64,000 nt of DNA. Origin: JBHIET01 sp046760785 (lineage in GTDB: Bacteria; Chloroflexota; Anaerolineae; B4-G1). The notes beneath the pieces are model-generated. The model did not search any database and was not told the DNA's origin. It was given only the letters and a program-made list of their open reading frames with translations. Of this stretch, positions 50,730 to 58,946 are shown piece by piece. Position 1 is the first letter of the stretch, and every line of letters begins with the position of its first letter. The DNA lies in NCBI GenBank assembly GCA_046760785.1, contig JBHIET010000002.1, positions 1 to 64,000 of the forward strand, in the 5' to 3' direction. A program made the position numbers and the translations under genes.

Positions 50730-51779
50730 ATGGCTGTTACAACAGAAACCGGAGATAGATCGTTTGAACAGCTCCTGGAGGAGTACAGTAGAGATTACGA
50801 TCAAGTCCAACGTGAACTCAAGGAGATTGATCTGCTGATCCAACAGACGACCGCCGAAGTAGAACGTCTGGCACAGCGCAACACGCAAGCTACCAACCGG
50901 CTGCGGCAGGTCGAAACGACACTGGATACCGTGCCTCGAGAGGATATCCGGGAGGCGTATATGACTGTCCTGGATACACGGCAAAGACTCTTTACCATGC
51001 GAGGCCAATTGGAGAAGCTGCAGAGCGACCAACGTAACTTGGCGCGTTGCCTCGATCTACTTCGCAGTATACTCGAGATCACTCGCTCGGCTGAATATGA
51101 GTCTCCCGCCTCGGAGGAGGGGGAACCTACACAGCCACTCGTTGTCCGCATCATTGAGGCCCAGGAACGGGAGCGGTATCGGCTTAGCCAGCAGATGCAC
51201 GACGGGCCGGCCCAATCTTTGACCAATCTGATCCTCCAGGCCGAGATCTGCGAGCGGCTTTCTGATAGCGACCCTGAGCGAGCGCGGGCCGAACTGGTCA
51301 ACCTGAAGAATGACGTGGCAGCGACTTTCCAAAAGGTCAAAGGATTCATCCTGAACCTGCGGCCGATGATGTTAGATGATTTAGGGTTGGTTCCTACCCT
51401 TCGACGTTATGTAGACAGTTTCTCCGACAATAGTGCGGTTCCCACCCACCTGACGATTACAGGCAAGGAGCGACGACTGGCAGCGCATAAGGAAGTGACT
51501 GTCTTCCGGCTCATTCAGGATCTGCTCAACAATGCAGTCGAGTACAGTCGTGCCAGCAGTGTTCAAATTAACCTGGATGTGGGAGATGACTTTGTCCGTG
51601 TATCCGTCGAGGATAACGGCAGCGGTTTTGAACTCACCGACATGCTCAGTTCGCCGGATGAGGACCGGCTGGGTCTGGCAACGATGCGTGAGCGAGTGGA
51701 GATGTTGGGCGGACAGATCCAATTCGATAGCAGCCTAGGACGGGGGACAAAGGTGAGTTTTGAATTGCCCGTCTCCTGA
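50730..51779 (+). CDS. Cytoplasmic sensor histidine kinase, DegS-like
   Basis: The 349-residue protein has no membrane helix. Residues 1-120 form a coiled-coil (many Glu/Arg/Leu heptads), as in the DegS sensor. The HisKA_3 dimerisation helix carries the phosphoacceptor in ERYRLSQQMHDGPAQSL near residue 155. The ATPase domain shows the N box LIQDLLNNAVEYSRAS, G1 VEDNGSGFEL and G2 RLGLATMRERVEMLGG. The protein starts at ATG 50730 about 65 bases after the regulator. Lack of an extracellular domain suggests an intracellular or partner-borne signal. Confidence 0.88.
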   Translation: MAVTTETGDRSFEQLLEEYSRDYDQVQRELKEIDLLIQQTTAEVERLAQRNTQATNRLRQVETTLDTVPREDIREAYMTVLDTRQRLFTMRGQLEKLQSDQRNLARCLDLLRSILEITRSAEYESPASEEGEPTQPLVVRIIEAQERERYRLSQQMHDGPAQSLTNLILQAEICERLSDSDPERARAELVNLKNDVAATFQKVKGFILNLRPMMLDDLGLVPTLRRYVDSFSDNSAVPTHLTITGKERRLAAHKEVTVFRLIQDLLNNAVEYSRASSVQINLDVGDDFVRVSVEDNGSGFELTDMLSSPDEDRLGLATMRERVEMLGGQIQFDSSLGRGTKVSFELPVS

Positions 51780-51811
51780 GGAGGGTACATAGAATTAGTA
51801 CAAAGTTCCTA

Positions 51812-51840
51812 TTGCCATGTCAGCGTGAATTCAGTATAAT
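51812..51840 (+). promoter_or_regulatory. Strong sigma-70-type promoter of the flp pilin gene
   Basis: TTGCCA (51812-51817) and TATAAT (51835-51840) are spaced exactly 17 bases apart. The -10 is perfect and the -35 matches five of six. The predicted start near 51847 leaves a 50-base leader before GTG 51896, with GGGAGGTG as ribosome-binding site. High expression would fit a major pilin. Confidence 0.78.
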
Positions 51841-51895
51841 GAGGCTAGTTTGGGATTCGATTCCGCTAAATCTTTAATGAAGGGAGGTGAGTGAG

Positions 51896-52042
51896 GTGCT
51901 TTTTCTACCGCGTGAAGAAGGCCAGGGGTTGGTTGAGTATGCGTTGATTCTCGTTTTGGTAGCCATTGTAGTGATCGTGATCCTGGCAATCCTGGGCCCG
52001 AGCATCGGCAATATCTTCAGCAACATCGTGAACGCCATCTAG
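51896..52042 (+). CDS. flp: Flp/Fap-type major pilin
   Basis: The 48-residue protein is too short for most gene finders. It reads MLFLPREEG and then QGLVEYALIL followed by a hydrophobic helix of about 20 residues and a short polar end (SNIVNAI). The Gly/Gln boundary with Glu at position +5 is the type IVb prepilin peptidase site, so the mature pilin begins QGLVEYA. GTG 51896 follows GGGAGGTG by six bases. The gene is flanked by a strong promoter and a terminator, so it is probably transcribed alone at high level. It would form the shaft of the Tad pilus. Confidence 0.9.
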   Translation: MLFLPREEGQGLVEYALILVLVAIVVIVILAILGPSIGNIFSNIVNAI

Positions 52043-52085
52043 TTGAACGATCACTGGAGCAACGCAAATGGACCATACTGCCGAG

Positions 52086-52116
52086 CAGAGCCTCGCCCAC
52101 GCGAGGCTCTGTTCGT
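52086..52116 (+). terminator. Hairpin terminator after flp
   Basis: CAGAGCCTCGC (52086-52096) pairs perfectly with GCGAGGCTCTG (52101-52111) around the loop CCAC, followed by TTCGT. The short T-run weakens it, but the 11-base-pair stem lies 44 bases after the pilin stop and isolates flp from the next gene. Confidence 0.7.
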
Positions 52117-52244
52117 ATGGCCAGAGTGAACTGCACTCTTGGCAGTAGTATCATATAGCGAGCGTATCACGCTGGGGACAAGAACGAACGGGAAACAGGG
52201 CTGCCGAGCTCGTTATCCGCCTTTCTTTGATAGGCAAGCACACA

Positions 52245-52512
52245 TATAATAGAACGCCGTTTTGTCGCTGGAACCAAGCCCCCATAGATGAGATTTTCGG
52301 CTAGCAGAGCCTGGATGGGGGTATATGGCAGCCCTGGCGGAACCACGCTGTTTTCCTCTTGCCCCTGACATATTACGCTCCCCGGGATTTCGTAGCAGAA
52401 TGGAGCCCCAAAACGCTTAGAGAAGAGGACACGCTTAACGGCATGTCATCAGTAGGGTTGATGGATCAGTCCAACGCCGTAGAGAGCCTCTGAAGAGCTT
52501 TAGAGGGCCTCA
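52245..52512 (+). other. Non-coding stretch with candidate promoter and structured RNA
   Basis: No open frame with a ribosome-binding site is visible in 52117-52694. A perfect TATAAT lies at 52245-52250, although only weak -35 candidates precede it. About seven bases later CGTTTTG (52257-52263) can pair with CAAAACG (about 52410-52416), and CCCCCAT (about 52279) with ATGGGGG (about 52315). Further short hairpins lie inside, and GCCTCT / AGAGGGC (about 52485-52507) forms another. This pattern would suit a small RNA of roughly 170-260 bases. It does not match tmRNA, RNase P RNA or SRP RNA that I can recognise, and a 6S-like RNA is only a possibility. Confidence 0.3.
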
Positions 52513-52542
52513 GGACTGTTACGTTTTCCTTCCCCACATAAC

Positions 52543-52572
52543 TTGCGGAGAATCGCTCATTTGAGGTATAAT
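52543..52572 (+). promoter_or_regulatory. Candidate promoter of the large TadE-like gene
   Basis: TTGCGG (52543-52548) and TATAAT (52567-52572) are spaced 18 bases apart. The -10 is perfect and the -35 shares TTG only. The gene starts at 52695, leaving a leader of about 115 bases. Confidence 0.5.
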
Positions 52573-52694
52573 CATAATAGTGCGCGGTGCTTGGTTGTTG
52601 CTGTCCGGCACCGGCGAAGATGGGCGGGGCTGGCTAGGATTTACAGAAATGGCCTCGTGGGAGGCGCTTTGGCTGTAGGTTAAGGAGGGTGGTG

Positions 52695-55600
52695 ATGAAA
52701 AAGCTAAGAGGACAGGGAATTGTCGAGTTTGCGCTGATCCTTCCGGTTCTATTGCTCACCATACTTGGTATTGTCGAGGCTGCATTGGTTATCCAAGGCT
52801 ACCTGGCTGTGCAGCACGCTGCGCGAGAGGCCGCGCGCTTTGCTGTCTCTTATCAGCCGGTTCAGGGAGCCTGTTTGGATCAGGATGGAGACGGCGTGAT
52901 TGAGGATGGCTACGAACCCTGGGACCCGGATGACCGGGCTCCGTATCCCTACTGCCCGCTTGACCATGCGGCGTACCCGCAAGAATCTGACCAGCACTAC
53001 TATGACCGGCGTGTGGAGCTTATCAAACTGGTGGCCCGCAACGCCGCGGCTGGGCTGCGCGTCAACGATGACCGCTTAGGTGACACGGAGCAGAAGTTCA
53101 GTATGTACGAGGACGAGCCGCGCTTCTTCGGAGTCCACGTGTGGGGCTACCCTTCGTTTGAGACCGACTGCAACGATCCAGTCGTGGCGGAGACCGAATG
53201 CCTTGATCACCCTGGATTAGAGGGATTGCCGGTGCGGGTCGTAGTTGTCCACAACGTCGAAATCGTGGATCCGTTCTACCGGGTCGTGGCTGAGTACGTC
53301 CCGGTGCGGGGCGATGCACAGATGATCAACGAGGGCATCCAGGTCGGGTTCGGCGACGTACCACCGCCTTACTTTGAGACGAACCCCGATCTCGGAGAGC
53401 CGGATCCGTATGGCGATTATGACGATGATGGCGTTCCCAATGGAGTGGACAACTGCCCCGACGTGTATAATCCAGGCCAGGAGGATTCCGACGGCGACGG
53501 AATAGGGGATGCGTGCGACTATGGTGGTCCCGGCGAGACGACACCGACGCCTGGGTACCCCAGCTTCTACGTCGAACTGAGTCCGGAACAAGCAACCAAC
53601 GCCATGCCCGGCGATCGTGCTCACGAGTTTTTAGCGACAGTGACCGATGATTGGGACCAGAGGGTGCAGGGAGCGCGGGTCAGTTTTGCCATAGGCGATA
53701 CAGACGAGGGGGGGTTCAGTTACTCCGGTGGTGGCGCCAGATACGCCGAATCGTGGACCAACGGTCTGGGGCAGGCCTTTATTACGCTTTACGGGAACGA
53801 GCCCGGGACGGCGAACCTCCGTGCCTGGTTGGATTATGATGGCGATGATACGTGGGACCCCAACGAGCCTAGCGACACGGCGACCAAGGAGTGGACTGTC
53901 TCCGGGCCGTACATCACCGTCTCGAGCCACGACGTTATTGGCCTGGATTCCATCCTGATTAACGTTATGGATCACGACCCGATCAGCAATCCCCACCGCT
54001 TGATGTGGTGCGTCATCTCTGGCACCAATACCTCGACCGCCGTGCGGCAAACGCTCGACGTGGACGCTAACGGAGATGCGACTGACCTGGCCTTTACCGT
54101 ACCGGATGGCAGCGAGGGGTTTTACAGGATAGAATCTCACTCCAACGGCGGTGGTTGTGGTGCGGACGATCTGGTCGCCTACTCGGCGGACATTCGCGCC
54201 AGGGTAGCTCTTCCCGATCTGCGCGTCGTTTCCATAGACATGCCGGATATGCTCTGTCCGAAGACCCAGTTCCCGATCACGGTTACCATCGAGAACGATT
54301 CCCCCGGCGGAACTGGTCAGACCTTCGATGTGGACTTCTACGTGGATCCTGCGAGTACGCCACCACGAAGCCCCCTGGGGCAGGTCAAGCGGTGGGTGGA
54401 AGGCCTCGGCCCCAACGAGACCACTGTGATGAACGTGGTGATGTGGGTGGAATCCGCCGGCACGCACGAAATCTGGGTCCGGGTGGACACCTCCGACTAC
54501 GTCGAGGAGGAGAACGAGGATACCGACAACGACGAGTACGTCTCCTTCGTCACCGGGGGCTCCGGCCCCTCTGCTCCTCCTGGTATCACGCTGTGCGAGA
54601 TTGACGGAGAGGCGGTGATCCCTGCTATCTGGCCTGACGCAAGCAACGAGGATGGCTACTGGCTGACCGGTGCGTCCTCTGATGATACCGGCTGGCGCAA
54701 CCCGAGTTCCAACGTGGCCGACGGTGGCAACGGCTTTGAGAGCAACCCGGGTGGTGCCTATGCCGACGGCGGCGGTTATGCCGCCAACTACAATGGTCGC
54801 AATCAGGGTCATCGTTACTACGACTATAGTTTCGGTATCCCATCCGGTGCAACCATTCAGGGTATCAGGGTGCGCCTGGATGGGGCGGTTGACTCGACCG
54901 GCGGTTGGTGGGGTACTTGTAATAGCCGCTATGAGGTGCAACTATCCTGGGATGGCGGAAGCAGTTGGACCAGTGCCCAATCAACTTCAAGCCTGAGAAC
55001 CTGGTGGAATACATTCTACGTGGGTGGTCAGAGTGATCTCTGGGGGCATACTTGGACTACGGATGAGCTTTCAAGTGCGAATTTCCGTGCTCGAATCACC
55101 TCCAGAGCTTCGTGTTGGGGGTGGGCGGACCCCGACAACAGAGACTTTTATCTCGACTGGGTGCCGGTACGGGTGTGGTACGCTGCGTCCGCCGAGACTT
55201 ATACAAAGACGTGGCAGGTATCTTCGTACAGCGGTGTGCCCACAATGCTGGGCCTCGACGACGAAGGGCACAACTTCGACCACTGGTACGACTTCGATGA
55301 CCCGCCTACTGACGATAAAGACCCGCCGGTCCTCAAGTACAGCGTGTACTTCGAGAATCCCGGCAATTACCAGGTGTGGGTGCGCGGACGGCCCTGTGCC
55401 GAATCTGGCCGCGGCTGCACGCAGGGTTACTCCAGCAACAACTCCACCTGGGTCTCGTTCGATGGCAAGCCCAATAACGACAACTACCGCATCACCACCT
55501 GGGGCCAGGGCGGTTTGGCCTGGCAGAGTGGGGCCACGCTGAACGTCGGCAGCGCCGGCGTCCACGAGATCCAGGTGCGCATGCGGGAGGATGGCTTCGA

Positions 55601-56597
55601 GTGGGCCAAACTGGTGCTGACCAGCGGCACTCCGCCTGGAGGAAGCGATGACCCGGCTGCCACCGAGTGTGGTGGATGTCCGGAGGGAACCGATCCCCCG
55701 CCCTGGGATGAGACGGGCAAACCGCCTGGTATGGTCGAGTGCCAGCAGTTGTTCCACGAGGGAGACTTTGAGGGCAGCTTCAGCGAGATATACACCTACT
55801 GGCACGCCGGTGAAGAGGATGATGCCTACCACATTGGGCCGGACGAGTACTACAATGGCACCCTCTCTATGCGGCTGCACGCCGCACTGGGTTCTCTTCC
55901 TTACTGTCCACCTTTTTCCCCGTGGCTATATCAGACGGTGCAGATTCCGAGCGAGGTCTACACACTGACGACCATGGTTGTGCGGGGACAGCGGTTCGTG
56001 GGAGAAGGGAAGTCGGGTTGTTGTACTGGTTCTACCGACGCCGCCGACGTATTGTCCCTGCACATGAGGGATGCCAGTGGCACCCAGTATCTGGGCGACC
56101 CTGTGGAGATCGTCAACGGAGGTGCGGCGGGGGCGTGGGCGCCTTTCGAGATAGACGTGTCGGACGCGATCAGTATTGCCGAGAACCCTGGCGTGGATGT
56201 GCAGGTCTTTTTCACCGCCACGCACGATAGTGACGCCGACTGTACGTATTTCTACCTGGACGCGCTGCAATGTGAGGTGTGCACCGAATGGCCTATTCCT
56301 GATGATGTGCCCGGTACGGCCTCCATCGGCGGAGACGCGCGGGTGCTGTCGGGTGGCACTCCCCAGAGCCTTCCGGGCGTGGACGTGTGGGCCTATGGTG
56401 AGGGTGAGGATGGATCCCATTATCAATATCATACCTACACCATTCACGATGGCAGCTACCATTTCTACAACATCGAGCCGGGCACCTATACCATCTACGC
56501 GGAAACCTGGGTTGGGGACGTGCTCCGTACTTCGACGACGATGGTGACGGTGGGAGTTAATGAGCGCAACTACAACGTGGGTCTGTTCCTGATGTAG
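52695..56597 (+). CDS. TadE-like pseudopilin with a giant putative ligand-binding extension
   Basis: The 1,300-residue protein starts with a TadE-type segment: GQGIVEFALILP plus one hydrophobic helix, then AAREAARFAV. TadE proteins are usually about 150-200 residues, so this is six to eight times longer. Domains in order are: TadE to about residue 60; Ca-binding thrombospondin-3-like repeats (DDDGVPNGVDNCPD, DSDGDGIGDACD) near 240-275; an invasin/Ig-like domain near 290-405; a CARDB-like domain near 504-622; a beta-rich region near 640-830; a carbohydrate-binding-like domain (YSVYFENPGNYQVWVRGR ... VHEIQVRM) near 834-982; a second ligand-binding-like region near 1026-1195; and a CNA-B-like domain (SYHFYNIEPGTYTIYAE) at the end. 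AAGGAGGG precedes ATG 52695. A pilus-tip adhesin is inference. Confidence 0.82.
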   Translation: MKKLRGQGIVEFALILPVLLLTILGIVEAALVIQGYLAVQHAAREAARFAVSYQPVQGACLDQDGDGVIEDGYEPWDPDDRAPYPYCPLDHAAYPQESDQHYYDRRVELIKLVARNAAAGLRVNDDRLGDTEQKFSMYEDEPRFFGVHVWGYPSFETDCNDPVVAETECLDHPGLEGLPVRVVVVHNVEIVDPFYRVVAEYVPVRGDAQMINEGIQVGFGDVPPPYFETNPDLGEPDPYGDYDDDGVPNGVDNCPDVYNPGQEDSDGDGIGDACDYGGPGETTPTPGYPSFYVELSPEQATNAMPGDRAHEFLATVTDDWDQRVQGARVSFAIGDTDEGGFSYSGGGARYAESWTNGLGQAFITLYGNEPGTANLRAWLDYDGDDTWDPNEPSDTATKEWTVSGPYITVSSHDVIGLDSILINVMDHDPISNPHRLMWCVISGTNTSTAVRQTLDVDANGDATDLAFTVPDGSEGFYRIESHSNGGGCGADDLVAYSADIRARVALPDLRVVSIDMPDMLCPKTQFPITVTIENDSPGGTGQTFDVDFYVDPASTPPRSPLGQVKRWVEGLGPNETTVMNVVMWVESAGTHEIWVRVDTSDYVEEENEDTDNDEYVSFVTGGSGPSAPPGITLCEIDGEAVIPAIWPDASNEDGYWLTGASSDDTGWRNPSSNVADGGNGFESNPGGAYADGGGYAANYNGRNQGHRYYDYSFGIPSGATIQGIRVRLDGAVDSTGGWWGTCNSRYEVQLSWDGGSSWTSAQSTSSLRTWWNTFYVGGQSDLWGHTWTTDELSSANFRARITSRASCWGWADPDNRDFYLDWVPVRVWYAASAETYTKTWQVSSYSGVPTMLGLDDEGHNFDHWYDFDDPPTDDKDPPVLKYSVYFENPGNYQVWVRGRPCAESGRGCTQGYSSNNSTWVSFDGKPNNDNYRITTWGQGGLAWQSGATLNVGSAGVHEIQVRMREDGFEWAKLVLTSGTPPGGSDDPAATECGGCPEGTDPPPWDETGKPPGMVECQQLFHEGDFEGSFSEIYTYWHAGEEDDAYHIGPDEYYNGTLSMRLHAALGSLPYCPPFSPWLYQTVQIPSEVYTLTTMVVRGQRFVGEGKSGCCTGSTDAADVLSLHMRDASGTQYLGDPVEIVNGGAAGAWAPFEIDVSDAISIAENPGVDVQVFFTATHDSDADCTYFYLDALQCEVCTEWPIPDDVPGTASIGGDARVLSGGTPQSLPGVDVWAYGEGEDGSHYQYHTYTIHDGSYHFYNIEPGTYTIYAETWVGDVLRTSTTMVTVGVNERNYNVGLFLM

Positions 56598-56638
56598 TAA
56601 GACCCTAGGAGTCTCGGTAGCACTGGGGAGGTGGGGTA

Positions 56639-58102
56639 TTGGCGAAATGGAGGATGAATTATTTGACGAAGTTGAGGGGGCGCAGGCAGGGCGCAATGGC
56701 CGTGCTGGCGGGCGGGCTGGCGGCGGCCCTGACGGCAATGTTGATGGCCGTGGCGCTGGCCGCACCCCGGATGGACTTCAACCATAGTTATCTCAACCTG
56801 TCGGATACGGAGACGAGCTCGGTCCGCCCGGACCTGGCAGTGAGCCCCGACGGCAACCGGGCGGCTGTGGTCTGGACAGAGGCGCCCACTGTCACCGACA
56901 TGGCCGACGTTTATCTGCGCGTTTTCTCGTTCGGCAATTGGGGGGGCAAGGTCGTTGTCTTCTCCTACTCTGGAGAACCTGATGCCCCCTGTGCCTATAA
57001 TGCGGCTGTGGCGGCCACAAATAGCCAGGCCCGCGTGGTTTACGTCTTGTTTGGCAAGTGTGGCGATATGGCCGCCGGGGCGGAGGTGCGCTATGCTACG
57101 TGCTCCCTACCCAGCGGGCCGTGCACCGATAGAGGAACAGTGGTTTCTGTTTCCGCGCCCCAAAGAATCCTCTGGGTGGACCTGGCATTGGACACAGGCG
57201 GGAATCCCCACGTGGTGTGGGCCCAGTACGCCAATGAGACCGCTCCTGGCAAGATCAAGTATCGAGCTTACGATGGCACCAGTTGGGGTGGCATAGAAGA
57301 CGTTGGGGGAGGGGGAGAGGACGGCTACATGCCTGCCATTGCCTGGGCTAACGGCTATGCCCACGTGGTCTGGCGGGAAGGGCAAATGGGAGGGCCTTAC
57401 GATCCTGCCTACGTCAAGTATAGGGGGAATTCGGGTTCAGGGTGGAGTGGGTCTGATTTCAGCCAGCCAGGGTTCGATTTAGGTAATCCTGACGTGGCGG
57501 CCTGGGGAAGCAGGGTATTCGTCGTGTGGGACCAGTGTTGCGAATACACAAACCCCTCTCCCACTTATTTGCCTTGTGAAAAGTACTACCTGGTGTACCG
57601 GCGCTCAAACGAAAATGGCACGAACTGGCCTTACAATCCACGCGAGGTGGGTACAGACTACACGGCTCTTAATGTGAAGTACTATTCTGTTGACGATACG
57701 ATTGATTGGTGGGGGAAGCAGTATTTGTCATTCCTCCGCCCGTCCATTGCGCTGAACGACGAAGGCTGGCCCGCCGTCGCGTGGCACGCGGATGCCAGCC
57801 CAACCCCGGGGGATCGGGAGGTATACACTGTTCGCTATACTTATTCCACCGGGGTTAAGCCTAGTGACGGGGTGACCTGGACCAGCACGATCACTGTGGG
57901 CCAGTTCCGTATGCTGGGTTCTGCCGCGATCGGCGTGGCAGGGGGGGAAGGCGGAGGGCAGCAACTGCACGTCGCTGAGATGCAACCGTTCCTGGATAAG
58001 ACGTGGGGAGACGTCTACCACGACTACTACGACTACTACACAGGTGGAGGGGGGCCGCGCTTCAAATACATCTATCTGCCGTTGGTGTTCAGGAACCATT
58101 AG
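56639..58102 (+). CDS. Secreted beta-propeller-like protein
   Basis: The 487-residue protein has an N-terminal signal sequence (MAVLAGGLAAALTAMLMAVALA) and repeated blades with the pattern V-x-W: RPDLAVSPDGNRAAVVWTE, LDTGGNPHVVWAQ, IAWANGYAHVVWRE, GNPDVAAWGSRVFVVWD and IALNDEGWPAVAWH. This is sialidase-like or FG-GAP-like propeller repetition, but no catalytic sialidase residues are recognised. The C terminus is YIYLPLVFRNH, nearly the same as that of the giant protein. TTG 56639 follows GGGGAGGTGGGG. It sits inside the Tad locus between two pilin-like genes. A role as a surface sensor or adhesin is inference. Confidence 0.72.
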   Translation: MAKWRMNYLTKLRGRRQGAMAVLAGGLAAALTAMLMAVALAAPRMDFNHSYLNLSDTETSSVRPDLAVSPDGNRAAVVWTEAPTVTDMADVYLRVFSFGNWGGKVVVFSYSGEPDAPCAYNAAVAATNSQARVVYVLFGKCGDMAAGAEVRYATCSLPSGPCTDRGTVVSVSAPQRILWVDLALDTGGNPHVVWAQYANETAPGKIKYRAYDGTSWGGIEDVGGGGEDGYMPAIAWANGYAHVVWREGQMGGPYDPAYVKYRGNSGSGWSGSDFSQPGFDLGNPDVAAWGSRVFVVWDQCCEYTNPSPTYLPCEKYYLVYRRSNENGTNWPYNPREVGTDYTALNVKYYSVDDTIDWWGKQYLSFLRPSIALNDEGWPAVAWHADASPTPGDREVYTVRYTYSTGVKPSDGVTWTSTITVGQFRMLGSAAIGVAGGEGGGQQLHVAEMQPFLDKTWGDVYHDYYDYYTGGGGPRFKYIYLPLVFRNH

Positions 58103-58173
58103 CTGCGGCGAATTCACTCATGATCTGTAACTGCTTAGGCTCATGCTATACTATGTGTCCAGGCCACTTCACA

Positions 58174-58223
58174 CGTCATTCCGAGGAGCGAGGCGACGCG
58201 CCCTTCGGGCGCTCGTAATGACG
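58174..58223. repeat. GTCATTCCGAGGAGCGA-type palindromic repeat
   Basis: CGTCATT (58174-58180) and AATGACG (58217-58223) are terminal inverted repeats enclosing CCGAGGAGCGAGGCGACG and an internal GCGCCC-TTC-GGGCGC hairpin. This resembles a widespread REP-like intergenic element (CGTCATTCCGAGGAGCGA...). Only one copy is seen here, in the 164-base gap before the next gene. Confidence 0.7.
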
Positions 58224-58266
58224 CCGGCTGAGTAGCAACCAATCTTGACAGAGTGCACGGGGGGCG

Positions 58267-58878
58267 ATGACTAAGGGTTCTGGCAGGCGCTGGATGTTGT
58301 TGCTGGGGGTAGGCCTGATCCTGCTGGTGGTGGTGGGGTTGTTGTTCTACGGCCAGTTGGCCGGGCCAGCCGCCTTTTCATCGGTGACGGGGTTGGCCAG
58401 CTATGGAGTCACCGCTCGCCAGGCACTCGCTCCCGCGGCCGAGTTCGCGGCGCAGTGGCGGGAGGATGCGCAGTTGGCTGTTGCTTCCTGTCATCGGCGG
58501 GCGGTGGGGAGGCAGCCGGAGGCCGAAATTGAGTGGGCCTTTCAATTCTTCTCGCCCGCTACCCAGCGTCTGGCCCTTGTCACGGTGGCCGGTGGGAAGG
58601 CGCGTATGGTGCGGGAGGGTCTGAGCCCCTACGTGGTACCCACGTTTTCCACCGAGGAATGGCTGGTGGATAGCGACCAGGCGCTGCAGGTGTGGTGGGA
58701 TAGGGGAGGGAGCACCGTGTTGGAGCAGCGTCCGGATACGGACCTGGCGATGGAGTTGCGTGTGTCGGACGAGGGGGGCGAGTATCCGGTCTGGATCGTG
58801 GCCGGGCTGGTTGAAGGCGCGGAGAACGCCTTCATCGTCAGGGTGAATGCCACCAATGGGGCATTGGTGGAGCCGTGA
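58267..58878 (+). CDS. Hypothetical membrane-anchored protein in the Tad locus
   Basis: The 203-residue protein has one N-terminal membrane helix (WMLLLGVGLILLVVVGLLFYG) and an extracytoplasmic domain of about 170 residues. The domain contains two similar beta-rich segments (EIEWAFQFFSPATQRLALVTV and EYPVWIVAGLVEGAENAFIVRV), each reminiscent of the PepSY-like fold, in which a strand with W and F precedes a helix. The match is too weak to name. GGGGGGCG precedes ATG 58267. It ends a few bases before the next gene and may assist pilus assembly. Confidence 0.6.
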   Translation: MTKGSGRRWMLLLGVGLILLVVVGLLFYGQLAGPAAFSSVTGLASYGVTARQALAPAAEFAAQWREDAQLAVASCHRRAVGRQPEAEIEWAFQFFSPATQRLALVTVAGGKARMVREGLSPYVVPTFSTEEWLVDSDQALQVWWDRGGSTVLEQRPDTDLAMELRVSDEGGEYPVWIVAGLVEGAENAFIVRVNATNGALVEP

Positions 58879-58946
58879 TGAGGGATGATGGGGGAACTGT
58901 CGCAGAAGGTGATTTTCTATCGGCAGTGAGTGTGGGGAGGTGTTGG

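Noticed and set aside
52227..52250. TTGATA with TATAAT as a full promoter for the candidate RNA
   Set aside because: The spacer is only 12 bases, so TTGATA cannot serve as the -35. Only the -10 is kept as evidence.
58240..58250. TTGACA before the gene at 58267 as a -35 site
   Set aside because: It lies too close to the start codon to leave room for a -10 and a leader.
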